Counted from the stretch's first letter, positions 27,331 through 37,585 are shown. The stretch: 43,497 nucleotides of DNA from Candidatus Burkholderia verschuerenii (GCF_001189365.1 NZ_LFJJ01000022.1:1-43497); one strand, 5' to 3'. The notes: a model not told the origin generated them from the sequence alone. Translations and numbers: made by a program.

Positions 27331-28125
27331 GCTTGTTCTCCGAGAAAGTCGAGCACGGCGCGCGTGTAGTCGTCGCGCTTCTCGATGTTCGACAGATGCG
27401 CCGCGTCCAGTTCGACGTAGCGCGCGCCTTCGATATACCCCGCCAGTTCGCGGCCCTGTTCCGCTGTCGTCGACAGATCGTGCGTGCCGGCGATCACCAG
27501 CACGGGCAACTTGATGGTTTTCGCTTCGCCGCGCAGATCGGCATCGCGGATCGCCTCGCAGTTCGATGCGTAACCGTCGCCCGTCGTGTGTCGAAACACG
27601 TCGCGGATGTTGGCCAGCGCCAGCGGCTCGCGCTCGATAAACGGCGCGGTAAACCAGCGCGCGATCACGGCGTCGGTCAGCGCGGCCATGCCGCCCGGCT
27701 CGCGCGCTTTCGCTGCACGCGGCGTCCACATGGCGTCCGAGCCGATCAGCGCGGCGGTGTTCGACAGCACCACGCGCGCAAACCGTTGCGGATGACGCGC
27801 GGCCAGCCCGATGCCCGTCAGCCCGCCCATCGACAGGCCGCAATAATTCGCCCGTTCGATGCCGAGATGATCCATCAGCCCGATCACGTCGCCGATCAGC
27901 TGATCGATCGTGTACGGGCCTTGCGGCGCATCGGAATGGCCGTGGCCGCGCGTGTCGTAACGCAGGACGCGGTACTGTTTAGCGAACGCCTCGACGTTCG
28001 GCGACCACATGGACACATCGGCGCCGAGCGAATTCGACAGCACGAGCCACGGGGCGCGCTCGCCCGCCGTGGCATCGACGCGATAGATAATGAATCCGGG
28101 TTCCGTTGACTTCGGCAAGCGGCAT
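27327..28125 (-). pseudogene. pcaD: 3-oxoadipate enol-lactonase, 4-nt duplication at the N-terminus
   Basis: An alpha/beta hydrolase with the nucleophile elbow GLSMGG, VLRYDTRGHGHSD, an acid in AGTHDLSTT and the His in DAAHLSN. It hydrolyses enol-lactone to beta-ketoadipate. The expected start, ATG at 28125, reads MPLAEVNGTRIHY and then meets a 4-nt tandem duplication (GATA twice on the plus strand at 28082-28089), which shifts the frame before RVDATAGERAPW. A TTG at 28118 opens the correct frame with an altered first 12 residues, so weak rescue is possible. I class it as a likely pseudogene; with one GATA removed it is fully normal. Confidence 0.75.
28082..28089. repeat. 4-nt tandem duplication at the start of pcaD
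   Basis: GATAGATA; deleting one unit joins MPLAEVNGTRIHY to RVDATAGERA in a single frame. Confidence 0.85.
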
Positions 28126-28169
28126 GCTGGTCGTGCTCCTGTTTCGTTTCGTGTTCGGGTAATTCACGC

Positions 28170-29522
28170 TTAAGACTGATGCAGCGCGAGCGCCGCATCG
28201 ACGAACGCCTGCGCCTGCCCAACGTAATTCGCCGGATCGAGCAGCGCCTTCAGTTTTTCGTTCGACAGATGACGCGTGACGGTTTCGTCGGCGGCGAGTT
28301 CGTCGTACAGCGACGTGCCGTTCCTGACCGACGCCTTCGATGCGCCTTCCACGAGCTTGTGCGCGTCGAGCCGGCCGATGGCATCGCCCAGCGCGAGCAT
28401 CACCGCTTCGCCGAGCACGAGGCCGTTGGTCGCGTTCAGATTGCGCGCGAGCCGTTCGACGTTCACTTCCATGTCCGGCACGATGGCCCTGATATTCGCC
28501 AGCGCCTCGGCCGTCAGCCGCGCGAGATCCGGCAGCGCTTCCCATTCCGCCTGCCAGCCGCCGAGCGCGCGTTCGTGCTCCTGCACCATGCCCGCGAAAA
28601 TCGTCGCGACCAGATTCGGCGCGCGCGTGGCGGCGGTCAGCACGGCCGCGCAGCCAACCGGATTGCGCTTGTGCGGCATCGTCGACGAACCGCCCTTGCC
28701 CGCCGCCGCCGGTTCCGCGACTTCGCCGAGTTCGGTCTGCATCATCAGCGAAATATCGCGCGCGATCTTGCCGAGCGTGCCGGTCAGCATGCCGAGAAAC
28801 GCCGCCGCTTCCGCGATGCGATCGCGCTGCGTATGCCACGGCAAAGTCGGCAGATTGAGACCGAGATCGTCGGCGAGCGAATGGAACACCGGCAGCGCCT
28901 TGTCGTGCAGACTGGCGAGCGTGCCCGCCGCGCCGCCGAACTGCAGCACCATCACGCGCGCCTTCATCTCGGCCAGACGCTGACGATGCCGCGTGATCGC
29001 ATCGAGCCATTGCGCGAACTTGAGGCCGAGCGTGGTCGGCAGCGCCTGCTGGAGCCAGGTCCGGCCGATCATCGGCGTGGCGCGATGCGTTTTGGCCTGC
29101 TTCGCCAGCGCGTCGGCGAGCGCGCGCAGATCGGCGTCGAGCAGATCGAAGGTCGCGCGCAGTTGCAGCACGACGCCCGTATCGATGATGTCCTGACTCG
29201 TCGCACCCCAATGCACGTACTTCGCGGCTTCCGCATCGCTCGCCTTGACGACGGCGGTCAGTTGCTTGACCAGCGGAATGGCGAGATTGCCGCCGGCCGC
29301 CGCGCCGGTCATCAGCGCGTCGGCGTCGATGCGATCGGCATTGCAGGCGGCGGCAATCGAATCGACCGCGCTCGACGGAATCACGCCGTGCAGCGCCGAC
29401 GCACGCGCGAGCGCGGCTTCGACGTTGAGCATCGCCTGCACGGTCGCGCGCGGCGACCAGATCGCGTTCGCGGCGTCGGTGCCGCAAATCAGGTCGGTGA
29501 GACGTCCGGTGGCTGCGAACAT
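28170..29522 (-). CDS. pcaB: 3-carboxy-cis,cis-muconate cycloisomerase
   Basis: A 450-residue member of the fumarase/aspartase superfamily that cyclises 3-carboxymuconate to 4-carboxymuconolactone. The superfamily signature GGSSTMPHKRNPVG is present at about residues 280-293, and VHWGATSQDIIDTG carries the substrate-binding Thr/Ser region. It starts MFAATGRLTDLICGTDAANA. It begins four bases after the pcaF stop and lies 44 bases before pcaD. Intact. Confidence 0.96.
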   Translation of the reverse strand: MFAATGRLTDLICGTDAANAIWSPRATVQAMLNVEAALARASALHGVIPSSAVDSIAAACNADRIDADALMTGAAAGGNLAIPLVKQLTAVVKASDAEAAKYVHWGATSQDIIDTGVVLQLRATFDLLDADLRALADALAKQAKTHRATPMIGRTWLQQALPTTLGLKFAQWLDAITRHRQRLAEMKARVMVLQFGGAAGTLASLHDKALPVFHSLADDLGLNLPTLPWHTQRDRIAEAAAFLGMLTGTLGKIARDISLMMQTELGEVAEPAAAGKGGSSTMPHKRNPVGCAAVLTAATRAPNLVATIFAGMVQEHERALGGWQAEWEALPDLARLTAEALANIRAIVPDMEVNVERLARNLNATNGLVLGEAVMLALGDAIGRLDAHKLVEGASKASVRNGTSLYDELAADETVTRHLSNEKLKALLDPANYVGQAQAFVDAALALHQS

Positions 29523-29526
29523 GCCG

Positions 29527-30729
<1,203 letters not shown>

Positions 30730-30772
30730 TTCTCGTCTCTCCAGTTCTCTCAAGTGCGTCGCGGTGCGTCAC

Positions 30773-31429
30773 TCAGGCCGCTTCGGAAATGGGCGCATAT
30801 TGAAGCGGCACTTGCGCCAGCTTCTGCAATTCTTCGAACGACAATCCTTCCACCATCTCGCGCACGACGAAGCCTTCCGGCGTCACGTCGAACACGGCGA
30901 GATCGGTGTAGACGCGATCCACGCACTGCACGCCCGTCACCGGATACGAGCAATCCGCGACCAGCTTGCTTTCGCCCTGCTTCGTGAGCAGTTCCATCAT
31001 CACGTAGACCTGTTTCGCGCCGATGGCCAGATCCATCGCGCCGCCGACGGCGGGAATCGCGTCGGGCGCGCCGGTGTGCCAGTTGGCGAGATCGCCCTTC
31101 GCCGACACCTGAAACGCGCCGAGCACGCAGAAGTCGAGATGGCCGCCGCGCATCATCGCGAACGAATCCGCGTGATGGAAATACGCGCCGCCGGTGAGCA
31201 AGGTCACATGCTGCTTGCCCGCGTTGATGAGCTCGTCGTCTTCCGCGCCTTTTTCCGGCGCCGGACCCATGCCGAGCAGACCGTTTTCGCTATGCAGGAA
31301 GATTTCGCGATCCGCCGCAAGATGATTGGCGACCAGCGTCGGCACGCCGATGCCGAGATTGACGTACGCGCCTTCGGGAATGTCCGCGGCCACGCGCTTG
31401 GCCATTTCGTCACGAGTGAGTTTCTTCAT
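30773..31429 (-). CDS. pcaJ: 3-oxoadipate CoA-transferase subunit B
   Basis: A 218-residue subunit that, with PcaI, moves CoA from succinyl-CoA to beta-ketoadipate. It holds the catalytic Glu in LHSENGLLGMGP. YVNLGIGVPTLVANHL and GGHLDFCVLGAFQVSAKGDLANW are typical. It is 15 bases downstream of pcaI. Intact. Confidence 0.95.
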   Translation of the reverse strand: MKKLTRDEMAKRVAADIPEGAYVNLGIGVPTLVANHLAADREIFLHSENGLLGMGPAPEKGAEDDELINAGKQHVTLLTGGAYFHHADSFAMMRGGHLDFCVLGAFQVSAKGDLANWHTGAPDAIPAVGGAMDLAIGAKQVYVMMELLTKQGESKLVADCSYPVTGVQCVDRVYTDLAVFDVTPEGFVVREMVEGLSFEELQKLAQVPLQYAPISEAA

Positions 31430-31444
31430 GGCTTTATCCCTCTT

Positions 31445-32143
31445 TTAAGCAGCGAGTTCGGCGGCGTGCACGGCTTGCGGCACTTCCACGACGCGCTGCA
31501 CGAAAATGCCCGGTGTCACGATGTTTTCCGGATTGAGCGCGCCCAGCGGCACGACTTGCGACACCTGCACGATGGCCGTCTTCGCGGCGCTCGCCATGAT
31601 CGGCCCGAAATTGCGCGCCGTCTTACGATAGACCAGATTGCCCCAGCGGTCGCCCTTGTACGCCTTCACGAGCGGGAAGTCCGCGTGCAGCGGCGACTCC
31701 AGCACGTAATGCTTGCCGTCGATCTCGCGCGTTTCCTTGCCTTCCGCGAGGCGCGTGCCGTAACCAGTGGGCGTAAAGAATCCGCCGATGCCCGCGCCCG
31801 CCGCGCGAATCCGCTCGGCCAGATTGCCCTGCGGCACGAGTTCGAGTTCGATTTCGATTTCGCCCGCGCGATACAGCGCGTCGAACACATACGAATCGGT
31901 CTGACGCGGGAACGAGCAGATGATCTTGCGCACGCGCTTGGCCTTCAGCAACGCGGCGAGGCCGGTGTCGCCGTTGCCCGCGTTGTTGTTGACGATCGTC
32001 AGATCGCGCGCGCCCTGCTCGATGAGCGCGTCGATCAGTTCCGACGGCATGCCCGCCGTGCCGAAACCGCCGATCATGATGGTCGCGCCGTCGTGGACAT
32101 CGGCCACTGCCGACGCGAGCGTGTCGAAAATCTTGTTGATCAT
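31445..32143 (-). CDS. pcaI: 3-oxoadipate CoA-transferase subunit A
   Basis: A 232-residue subunit carrying the CoA-binding glycine loop IMIGGFGTAGMPSELIDAL. GNGDTGLAALLKAKRVRKIICSFPRQTDS and GFFTPTGYGTRLAEGKE follow. The ATG at 32143 has GAAGGAAG upstream; the open frame to 32254 runs through the operator region and is not coding. It is first in the operon and is transcribed away from pcaR. Confidence 0.95.
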   Translation of the reverse strand: MINKIFDTLASAVADVHDGATIMIGGFGTAGMPSELIDALIEQGARDLTIVNNNAGNGDTGLAALLKAKRVRKIICSFPRQTDSYVFDALYRAGEIEIELELVPQGNLAERIRAAGAGIGGFFTPTGYGTRLAEGKETREIDGKHYVLESPLHADFPLVKAYKGDRWGNLVYRKTARNFGPIMASAAKTAIVQVSQVVPLGALNPENIVTPGIFVQRVVEVPQAVHAAELAA

Positions 32144-32212
32144 TGCCGTTCTTCCTTCGAGAGCCGCAGAGATGAGTGCTGAATCGTGCCAAGCTAGTGC
32201 TTGCATCCATTT

Positions 32213-32246
32213 GTTCGATATGCGAACATTGATTCGTTTAGCGAAC
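32213..32246. promoter_or_regulatory. Candidate PcaR operators in front of pcaI
   Basis: GTTCGATATGCGAAC (32213-32227) is an inverted repeat GTTCG-5-CGAAC; ATTCGTTTAGCGAAC (32232-32246) is an imperfect second copy 19 bases away centre to centre. The 15-mer closely resembles the GTTCGATAATCGCAC-type PcaR box known from Pseudomonas (from memory). They lie 70-103 bases upstream of pcaI. Confidence 0.6.
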
Positions 32247-32266
32247 ATCGGCATGCTATTCCCGTG

Positions 32267-32286
32267 TTCGTTGTCGTGTCAACGAA
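32267..32286. promoter_or_regulatory. Inverted repeat nearer to pcaR
   Basis: TTCGTTG (32267-32273), six bases, CAACGAA (32280-32286). Possibly a site for pcaR autoregulation; the half-sites partly match those above. Confidence 0.45.
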
Positions 32287-32344
32287 GCGCTCGCAAATCG
32301 CGGGTTAATACGTAGTTTTGCCGTAGTTTTCGGATATCGAAGCC

Positions 32345-33142
32345 ATGACGGAAGCCACGAACACAGACGAATCCACCCGCCCCGGCGATGCCTACGTGCA
32401 GTCCTTCGCACGCGGCCTGGCCGTGATCCGCTCCTTCGACGCCACGCGTCCCGCGCAGACGCTGACCGATGTCGCCGCCGCAACCGGCCTCACCCGCGCG
32501 GGCGCGCGCCGCATCCTGCTGACCTTGCAATCGCTCGGCTACGTCGAAGCGGACGGACGCCTGTTCCAGCTCACGCCGAAAATCCTCGACCTCGGTTTCG
32601 CCTATCTGACGTCGATGCCGTTCTGGAACCTCGCCGAACCGGTCATGGAAGACCTCGTCGCCCAAGTTCACGAAAGCTGTTCGGCGGCCGTGCTGAACGG
32701 CGCGGAAATCGTCTACGTGCTACGCGTGCCGACGCACAAGATCATCACGCAGAACCTGTCGATCGGCAGCCGTCTGCCCGCGTTCTGCACGTCGATGGGC
32801 CGCGTGCTGCTCGCCGCGCTCGACGACGATCGGCTCGACGCCGCCCTCGACGCGAGCGATCTCACCGCGCGCACGCCGCGCACCGTCGTCGACAAGTCTG
32901 CGCTCAAGGAGACGATCGCGCTGGTGCGCCGCCAGGGCTGGGCGATCGTCGATCAGGAACTGGAAGAAGGCCTGATTTCGATGTCCGCGCCGATCCGCGA
33001 CCGGCAAGGACGCGTGATCGCCGCGCTGAATATCAGCGGCAATGCGCAGCGCAAGAATGCGAAGCAGATGTCGAAGGCATTTCTGGAGCCGCTGCTGGAC
33101 GCCGCCCAGCGCGTGTCGGAGATGGTTGCGCGGCGCGGTTGA
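32345..33142 (+). CDS. pcaR: Beta-ketoadipate pathway regulator PcaR (IclR family)
   Basis: A 265-residue IclR-type regulator. The N-terminal winged helix is QTLTDVAAATGLTRAGARRILLTL, and the effector domain has GSRLPAFCTSMGRVLLAAL and DQELEEGLISMSAPIRD, the IclR signature. VQSFARGLAVIRSFDA is typical of PcaR/PobR relatives. Divergence from pcaI and the intervening operators support the assignment; beta-ketoadipate is the expected inducer. Confidence 0.93.
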   Translation: MTEATNTDESTRPGDAYVQSFARGLAVIRSFDATRPAQTLTDVAAATGLTRAGARRILLTLQSLGYVEADGRLFQLTPKILDLGFAYLTSMPFWNLAEPVMEDLVAQVHESCSAAVLNGAEIVYVLRVPTHKIITQNLSIGSRLPAFCTSMGRVLLAALDDDRLDAALDASDLTARTPRTVVDKSALKETIALVRRQGWAIVDQELEEGLISMSAPIRDRQGRVIAALNISGNAQRKNAKQMSKAFLEPLLDAAQRVSEMVARRG

Positions 33143-33199
33143 TCGCGCCACTATGCGAATCGGCGATGGCGTTTCCGCGCACTATCTCGCCGCACGATA

Positions 33200-34123
33200 A
33201 TGACCGACCTCGACCTCAATCTGATCCCCTTTCTCGTCGCCATCGAGGAGACGCGCAACGTCAGCCGCGCGGCGGAACGGCTCGGCGTGAGTCAGCCGCG
33301 CGTCTCGACGGCGCTCGGCAAGCTGCGCGAGTACTTCAACGATCCGCTGTTCGTGCGGACCTCGCGCGGCATGGAGCCGACGCCGCGCGCGCTCGCACTG
33401 GTGCCCGCCGCGCGCGAGGCCTTGTCGCGCATCGAACGCGGGTTGCTGGATACGCAGCATTTCGATCCGCTATCGAGCACGGACACGTTTTCCATCGCGC
33501 TGTCCGATGTCGGCGAAATCGTGTTTTTGCCGCGCCTTTTACAGGCTTTCGCGACGCAAGCGCCGCACGCGAATCTGCGTTCCGTGTTCGCTTCGCACGG
33601 CGATGTCGAGCGCGGGCTGGAGGCCGGCGAGATCGATCTGGCCGTCGGCTATTTTCCGGATCTGCGCGGCAACAATTTTTTTCAGCAGCGGCTGTTTTCG
33701 CACCGCTTCATCTGCCTGATGCGGCGCGATCATCCCTACGCCGATGCGCCGCTCACGCTCGAACGTTTCTGCGATTGCGGACACGCGGTCGTGCGCGCCG
33801 ACGGACGCAGTCAGGAAGTCCTCGAAAACTTTCTCGACAAGGAACGCGTGCGGCGTCGCGCCGTGCTCGAAACGCCGCACTTCATGAGCTTGCCGTTCAT
33901 TCTGTCGCGGATCGATCTGATCGCGACCGTGCCGCACGCGATCGGCTTCGCGTATGTTGCCGAGCACGCGTCGATCACGCTGGCCGAACCGCCGCTGGCG
34001 CTCCCGCGCTTCGATCTGCGGCAGCACTGGCATCGCAAGTTTCATAACGATCCGCGCACGACGTGGCTGCGCGGCGTCGTCGCCTCGCTGTTCAACGATG
34101 AACTCGACGAGTGGCCGCGCTGA
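33200..34123 (+). CDS. LysR-family transcriptional regulator
   Basis: A 307-residue regulator. The helix-turn-helix NVSRAAERLGVSQPRVSTALGKLREYFNDPLFVRT is the NodD/NahR-like subtype, with a C-terminal effector domain (FLPRLLQAFATQAPHANL, GEIDLAVGYFPDLRGNNFF). It lies 57 bases after pcaR and ends three bases from the convergent DoxX gene. Its targets may be aromatic pathway genes but nothing here proves it. Intact. Confidence 0.92.
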   Translation: MTDLDLNLIPFLVAIEETRNVSRAAERLGVSQPRVSTALGKLREYFNDPLFVRTSRGMEPTPRALALVPAAREALSRIERGLLDTQHFDPLSSTDTFSIALSDVGEIVFLPRLLQAFATQAPHANLRSVFASHGDVERGLEAGEIDLAVGYFPDLRGNNFFQQRLFSHRFICLMRRDHPYADAPLTLERFCDCGHAVVRADGRSQEVLENFLDKERVRRRAVLETPHFMSLPFILSRIDLIATVPHAIGFAYVAEHASITLAEPPLALPRFDLRQHWHRKFHNDPRTTWLRGVVASLFNDELDEWPR

Positions 34124-34126
34124 GTG

Positions 34127-34549
34127 TTATCGACGTCCGTCGATGCTCCATGCGCCCGGTCCCGCCGCCGCGATGAACAGGAAGATGAATGACATCAACA
34201 TGGCCGGTTCGCCCTGATTCATCAACGGCAACAGAAAATGTCCCTGCGGCACGTGACCGATGAAATACGCGAACGCGAGTTCGCCCGACAACACGAACGC
34301 CGCCGCACGCGTGAAGAAGCCGAGCAGCACCAGCACGCCGCCGACCAGTTCGATGACGCCCGCCGCGCCCAGCAGCGAGAACAGCGGCAAGCCGTCGAAC
34401 ATGGCGATATGCGGCACATGAAACAGCTTCGCCGATGCATGCGTGAGCAGCAGATACGCCGCGACGACCCGGAGAATCGCCTGCGCGTAGGACGCAAGCG
34501 CAGTCGTATTGCCGCGCGATGCGGAAAGAGAATGAGCTTGAGTGGACAT
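34127..34549 (-). CDS. DoxX family membrane protein
   Basis: A 140-residue protein with four hydrophobic segments: AILRVVAAYLLLTHASAKLF, LLGAAGVIELVGGVLVLLGF, AAAFVLSGELAFAYFIGHVP and AMLMSFIFLFIAAAGP. The pattern and GGVLVLLGFFTRAAA/FAYFIGHVPQ match DoxX. It is divergent from the broken lysR (34653), the usual arrangement for a regulator and its target. Role often linked to redox stress; here uncertain. Confidence 0.9.
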   Translation of the reverse strand: MSTQAHSLSASRGNTTALASYAQAILRVVAAYLLLTHASAKLFHVPHIAMFDGLPLFSLLGAAGVIELVGGVLVLLGFFTRAAAFVLSGELAFAYFIGHVPQGHFLLPLMNQGEPAMLMSFIFLFIAAAGPGAWSIDGRR

Positions 34550-34652
34550 TGCGAGTAACTCCTTGATTGAATGGAGTTCAGTCTATGCACACATCATCCG
34601 TCGATAAATCCGGTTAACATTAGCGTTTTGTTTCCCGTCAGGAAAGAATCGG

Positions 34653-35544
34653 ATGGATGCGCTCACCAGTTTGCGCGTATTTCGCGAAGTCGTCGAAGCC
34701 GGCAGCTTCGTCAAGGCCGCCGAACGGCTCGATATTTCGACGGCGATGACCAGCAAGCACGTCGCCAATCTGGAGCGGCAACTCGGCGTGCGGCTGCTCA
34801 ATCGCACGACGCGTCATCTGAGCCTGACCGAAGCCGCCAACGTCTATTACGAGCAGTGCAGCGAGGCGCTCGATATTTTGCAAGCGGCGGAATCCGCGGT
34901 CGGCGTGCAGACGGCGCAGCCGCAGGGCGTGCTGAAAGTCACCGCGCCCGGCTGGTTCGCAAATCGCAGCTTCGCGGATTTGCTGGTGGCTTATCAGCAG
35001 CGATATCCCGGCGTGCTGGTCGATCTGAGGCTGGAGGAACCGCTTCGTCGATCTGGTCGAGGAAGGCTACGACATGGGCATTCGCGCGACATCGGAGCCG
35101 TCGCCGTCGCTGATCGTGCGGCCGCTTTGCAAGATGCCCTTCGTGCTGGTCGGGGCGCGCGCGTATCTCGATCGCGCGGGCGATCCGCGTCATCCGGACG
35201 ATATCGCCGACCATCGGCTGGTGCTGCCGACCTATACGAATATCGAAACCGTCACGCTGACCGGCCCCGATGGCGCGTTTACTGTAAAAAATCGTGCGGT
35301 GCTGAAAACCAACGATACCTCGATGGCCTTGCAACTGGTGCGCGCCGGCATGGGCCTCGCCTACTTCCCGGAATGGATCGCCGAACCCGAACTCGCGACG
35401 GGCGTGCTCGTGCGCGTGTTGCCGGCGTACACCACGTTCGCGCCGTCCGTCTACGCCGTCTATACCAGCCGAAAGTACATGACGACGAAGGTACGCACCT
35501 TTATCGACTTCCTGTCGGACTCGTTCAACAACACCCTTTCTTGA
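34653..35544 (+). pseudogene. LysR-family regulator with a +1 frameshift
   Basis: Starts MDALTSLRVFREVVEAGSF with a normal helix-turn-helix (FVKAAERLDISTAMTSKHVANLERQLG). After VDLRLEE an extra C at about 35040 moves the frame; the continuation RFVDLVEEGYDMGIRATSEP lies in the next frame and runs to 35544 (FIDFLSDSFNNTLS). With the base removed the protein would be about 296 residues, normal for a CrgA-type LysR. It is divergent from doxX, whose control may have been lost. A base-call error is possible. Confidence 0.82.
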
Positions 35545-35659
35545 TTAGGAATACTCTTATTCAAGCGAAATCTGCCGCGTGTGAAGATCGCGCCGCTCCC
35601 GGTCATCCGTCGCGCGACGTTTTGCGTCGCGTGCCGGCGGGAAAGCATCGATCCCGCTT

Positions 35660-36085
35660 ATGGCAGAGGCCCGCATGGATTTCCCCTGGATTCCGCTACT
35701 TTTCAATCTCGCGCTGCTCGGCGTGGTGATGTTCGTTTGCCGCACGCTCAACGCGAGCCAAGGCAAACCGGTCTGGAACGGCACGCTGCTGTTCTTCATC
35801 TTTTGTTTCGTGGCGATGTGCCTCGACTTCATCCTGACGATGGTGTTCGCCTCCGCGAGCTTCCACGATCGCACGCAGTACGAGAGCGTCGCGACGCGTT
35901 CGGCGTGGAGCGAACGGTTTTTCGTCTATCTGATTCCGTGCATCGCGGCTTTGCTGCTGGCGCTGCGGTTTCGTCGCGCGCAGCAGTCGGCGCCCGATGA
36001 GGAAGAGGTTCACGCGGGCCGTGCGGCATCGCACGAAGTGGACGGCGAAGTACGGTCACTGCCGCTCTCGCCCGTTCACGAGTGA
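35660..36085 (+). CDS. Small membrane protein of unknown function
   Basis: A 141-residue protein with three hydrophobic segments: FPWIPLLFNLALLGVVMFVC, LLFFIFCFVAMCLDFILTMVF and RFFVYLIPCIAALLLALRF, followed by an acidic/polar tail. No family recognised. Start is either ATG 35660 or ATG 35675 (MDFPW), the latter with GAGG close upstream. It ends 75 bases before tRNA-Pro. Confidence 0.72.
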   Translation: MAEARMDFPWIPLLFNLALLGVVMFVCRTLNASQGKPVWNGTLLFFIFCFVAMCLDFILTMVFASASFHDRTQYESVATRSAWSERFFVYLIPCIAALLLALRFRRAQQSAPDEEEVHAGRAASHEVDGEVRSLPLSPVHE

Positions 36086-36144
36086 ATTCGACGAGCGTGA
36101 AAGCAAAAGTCTTAGAGACAGTTCTACTTTTGGATTCGTTCTGG

Positions 36145-36150
36145 TATACT
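36145..36150 (+). promoter_or_regulatory. Predicted -10 box of tRNA-Pro
   Basis: TATACT, 11 bases before the tRNA; the -35 (about 36122-36127, TTCTAC) is weak. Confidence 0.5.
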
Positions 36151-36160
36151 TTCGCTCTTT

Positions 36161-36237
<77 letters not shown>

Positions 36238-36242
36238 GAATC

Positions 36243-36276
36243 AAGGACTTACGGTGTCATGCCGTAAGTCCTTTTT
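36243..36276 (+). terminator. Intrinsic terminator of tRNA-Pro
   Basis: AAGGACTTACGG (36243-36254) pairs perfectly with CCGTAAGTCCTT (36262-36273), loop of seven, ending in a T run. 36280-36530 downstream contains no supported gene. Confidence 0.95.
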
Positions 36277-36532
36277 CGTTTTGTGGCTTCCGTTTTCCGC
36301 CTGAATTCGGCCGGGCGTGCCCAAATCGACGATCGACCGAGCGTTTCCCATCGTTATCCTAACTTTATCCGCCGCTTTCCTTCCCGGCACCTCGCCAATC
36401 ACACGACGAATGCCGCTGTCACCACACAAAATAACACTTGTTTTTCAGTCAGTTAGCGCCTAATCTTCGAGTCATGCATCAGGATCGGCGTCTAATCGTG
36501 ACGTCTCACGTTCGGCCGGAACGGATCGCCTC

Positions 36533-36832
36533 ATGTCCAATCGATTGTCTTCGCCGCATGCGTCTTCGCCGTCCTCGTCGTTACGCGCCGTGGTCTCCGC
36601 ATGGTTCGACGCGACGAGTCGCGCGCGCGTCGCGCACTTCGGTCGTATCTATCCGGGAGGAAGCCGCTATGTCTGCGTCAGCGCGCTCAGGCGCGGCGGG
36701 GCTTTCGCCTACTACTTCTTTCATCACGGCACGGGCGACTGGCGGCTTTATCCGCCGCGCGGAATCGGGCCTAGCATCGCGTACTGGTCCGTCGGATTGA
36801 CGCAACCGGGCGCGCAAGCGAACTCTGGCTGA
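36533..36832 (+). CDS. Hypothetical protein
   Basis: A 99-residue basic, aromatic-rich protein. The second half, FGRIYPGGSRYVCVSALRRG and FAYYFFHHGTGDWRLYPP, looks like a folded beta-rich domain, whereas the first 20 residues are Ser-rich and may not be translated. No signal peptide or recognised family. It is isolated and followed by the convergent short-chain dehydrogenase remnant. Coding is plausible but not proven. Confidence 0.5.
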   Translation: MSNRLSSPHASSPSSSLRAVVSAWFDATSRARVAHFGRIYPGGSRYVCVSALRRGGAFAYYFFHHGTGDWRLYPPRGIGPSIAYWSVGLTQPGAQANSG

Positions 36833-36844
36833 ATCGCATCGCGC

Positions 36845-37450
36845 TCAAGCCTTCGCCGCCATCAAGGTTTCGCCCGTCATCGTTCCGTCGACGGCTCGCT
36901 GATAGACGGCAGCGACATCGGCGGCGGGAATGCCTTGCGATGCATCCTTGCCTTGCCCATCGACGTCAGCGTCTCCGATACCCAGCCCGGACTCACCACG
37001 TTCACGCGCAACTTGCCTTGAAGTTCGAGCGCGGCCGCGCGCGCGAAGCCTTCGATACCCGCATTTACGATGCTCACCGCCGCGCTGCCGATCATCGGCT
37101 GCTGCGCCAGCGTGCCGTTAGTGAGCGTGACCGAACCGCCCGCGTCGACATGGCCGATCGCGCAGCGCACGAGGTTCACCTGCCCCATCAGCTTGTTGGC
37201 GAGACTGAAGGCGAAATCGTCGCCGCCGAGCGCATCGAGCGGCGCGAACTTCGCCGTGCCGCCGACGCACACCACCGCGCCGACTGGCCCCGCGCGATCG
37301 AACATCGCCGCGATGCTCGCCTTGTCCGAGACGATCGACCGCGATATCCGAGCCCGTGCGGCTCGCCGATATGACCTCATGCGCCGGCTGAAGCAGCCGC
37401 GCGATCTCCGTGCCCAGCACACCATTCGCACCTACGAGCAGCACTCGCAT
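36845..37450 (-). pseudogene. Short-chain dehydrogenase/reductase, two frameshifts
   Basis: Starts MRVLLVGANGVLGTEIARLL with the NAD(P)-binding glycine loop. After SRTGSDIAVD an extra base at about 37333 shifts the frame; the body VSDKASIAAMFDRAGPVGAV, GGSVTLTNGTLAQQP and VNVVSPGWVSETLTSMGK continues in another frame. Then a 5-nt tandem duplication (CTTGC twice on the plus strand, 36947-36956) breaks the end; the restored tail ends GETLMAAKA at the TGA 36845-36847. The gene would be about 200 residues, typical of small SDR oxidoreductases. It is not functional as given. Confidence 0.82.
36947..36956. repeat. 5-nt tandem duplication in the SDR gene
   Basis: CTTGC-CTTGC; removing one unit restores MGK-DASQGIPAADV in frame. 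Confidence 0.85.
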
Positions 37451-37539
37451 ATGTCCTCCAGTGAATCGACGTCGACGGGAAAACGCATGCGACTATGCTA
37501 CTGCCGCCGGCCAATCCACACATCGCGCGCGCAATGGCC

Positions 37540-37585
37540 AATCGGCATAGGGGCGGCCAGCTTGCTGGCCGCCCCTATGCCGATT
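37540..37585. repeat. Perfect 22-bp palindrome at the leuD stop
   Basis: Two 22-base arms (37540-37561 and 37564-37585) are exact reverse complements separated by TT. The right arm covers the leuD-like stop codon. There is no T run on either side, so it is not a classic intrinsic terminator; it could block 3' exonucleases, pause RNA polymerase, or be a mobile REP-like element. Confidence 0.9.

Noticed and set aside
27979-29487. 502-residue minus-strand frame over pcaB
   Set aside because: It is pcaB read in another frame; only its last residues (MPLAEVNGTRIHY) are meaningful, as the original start of pcaD.
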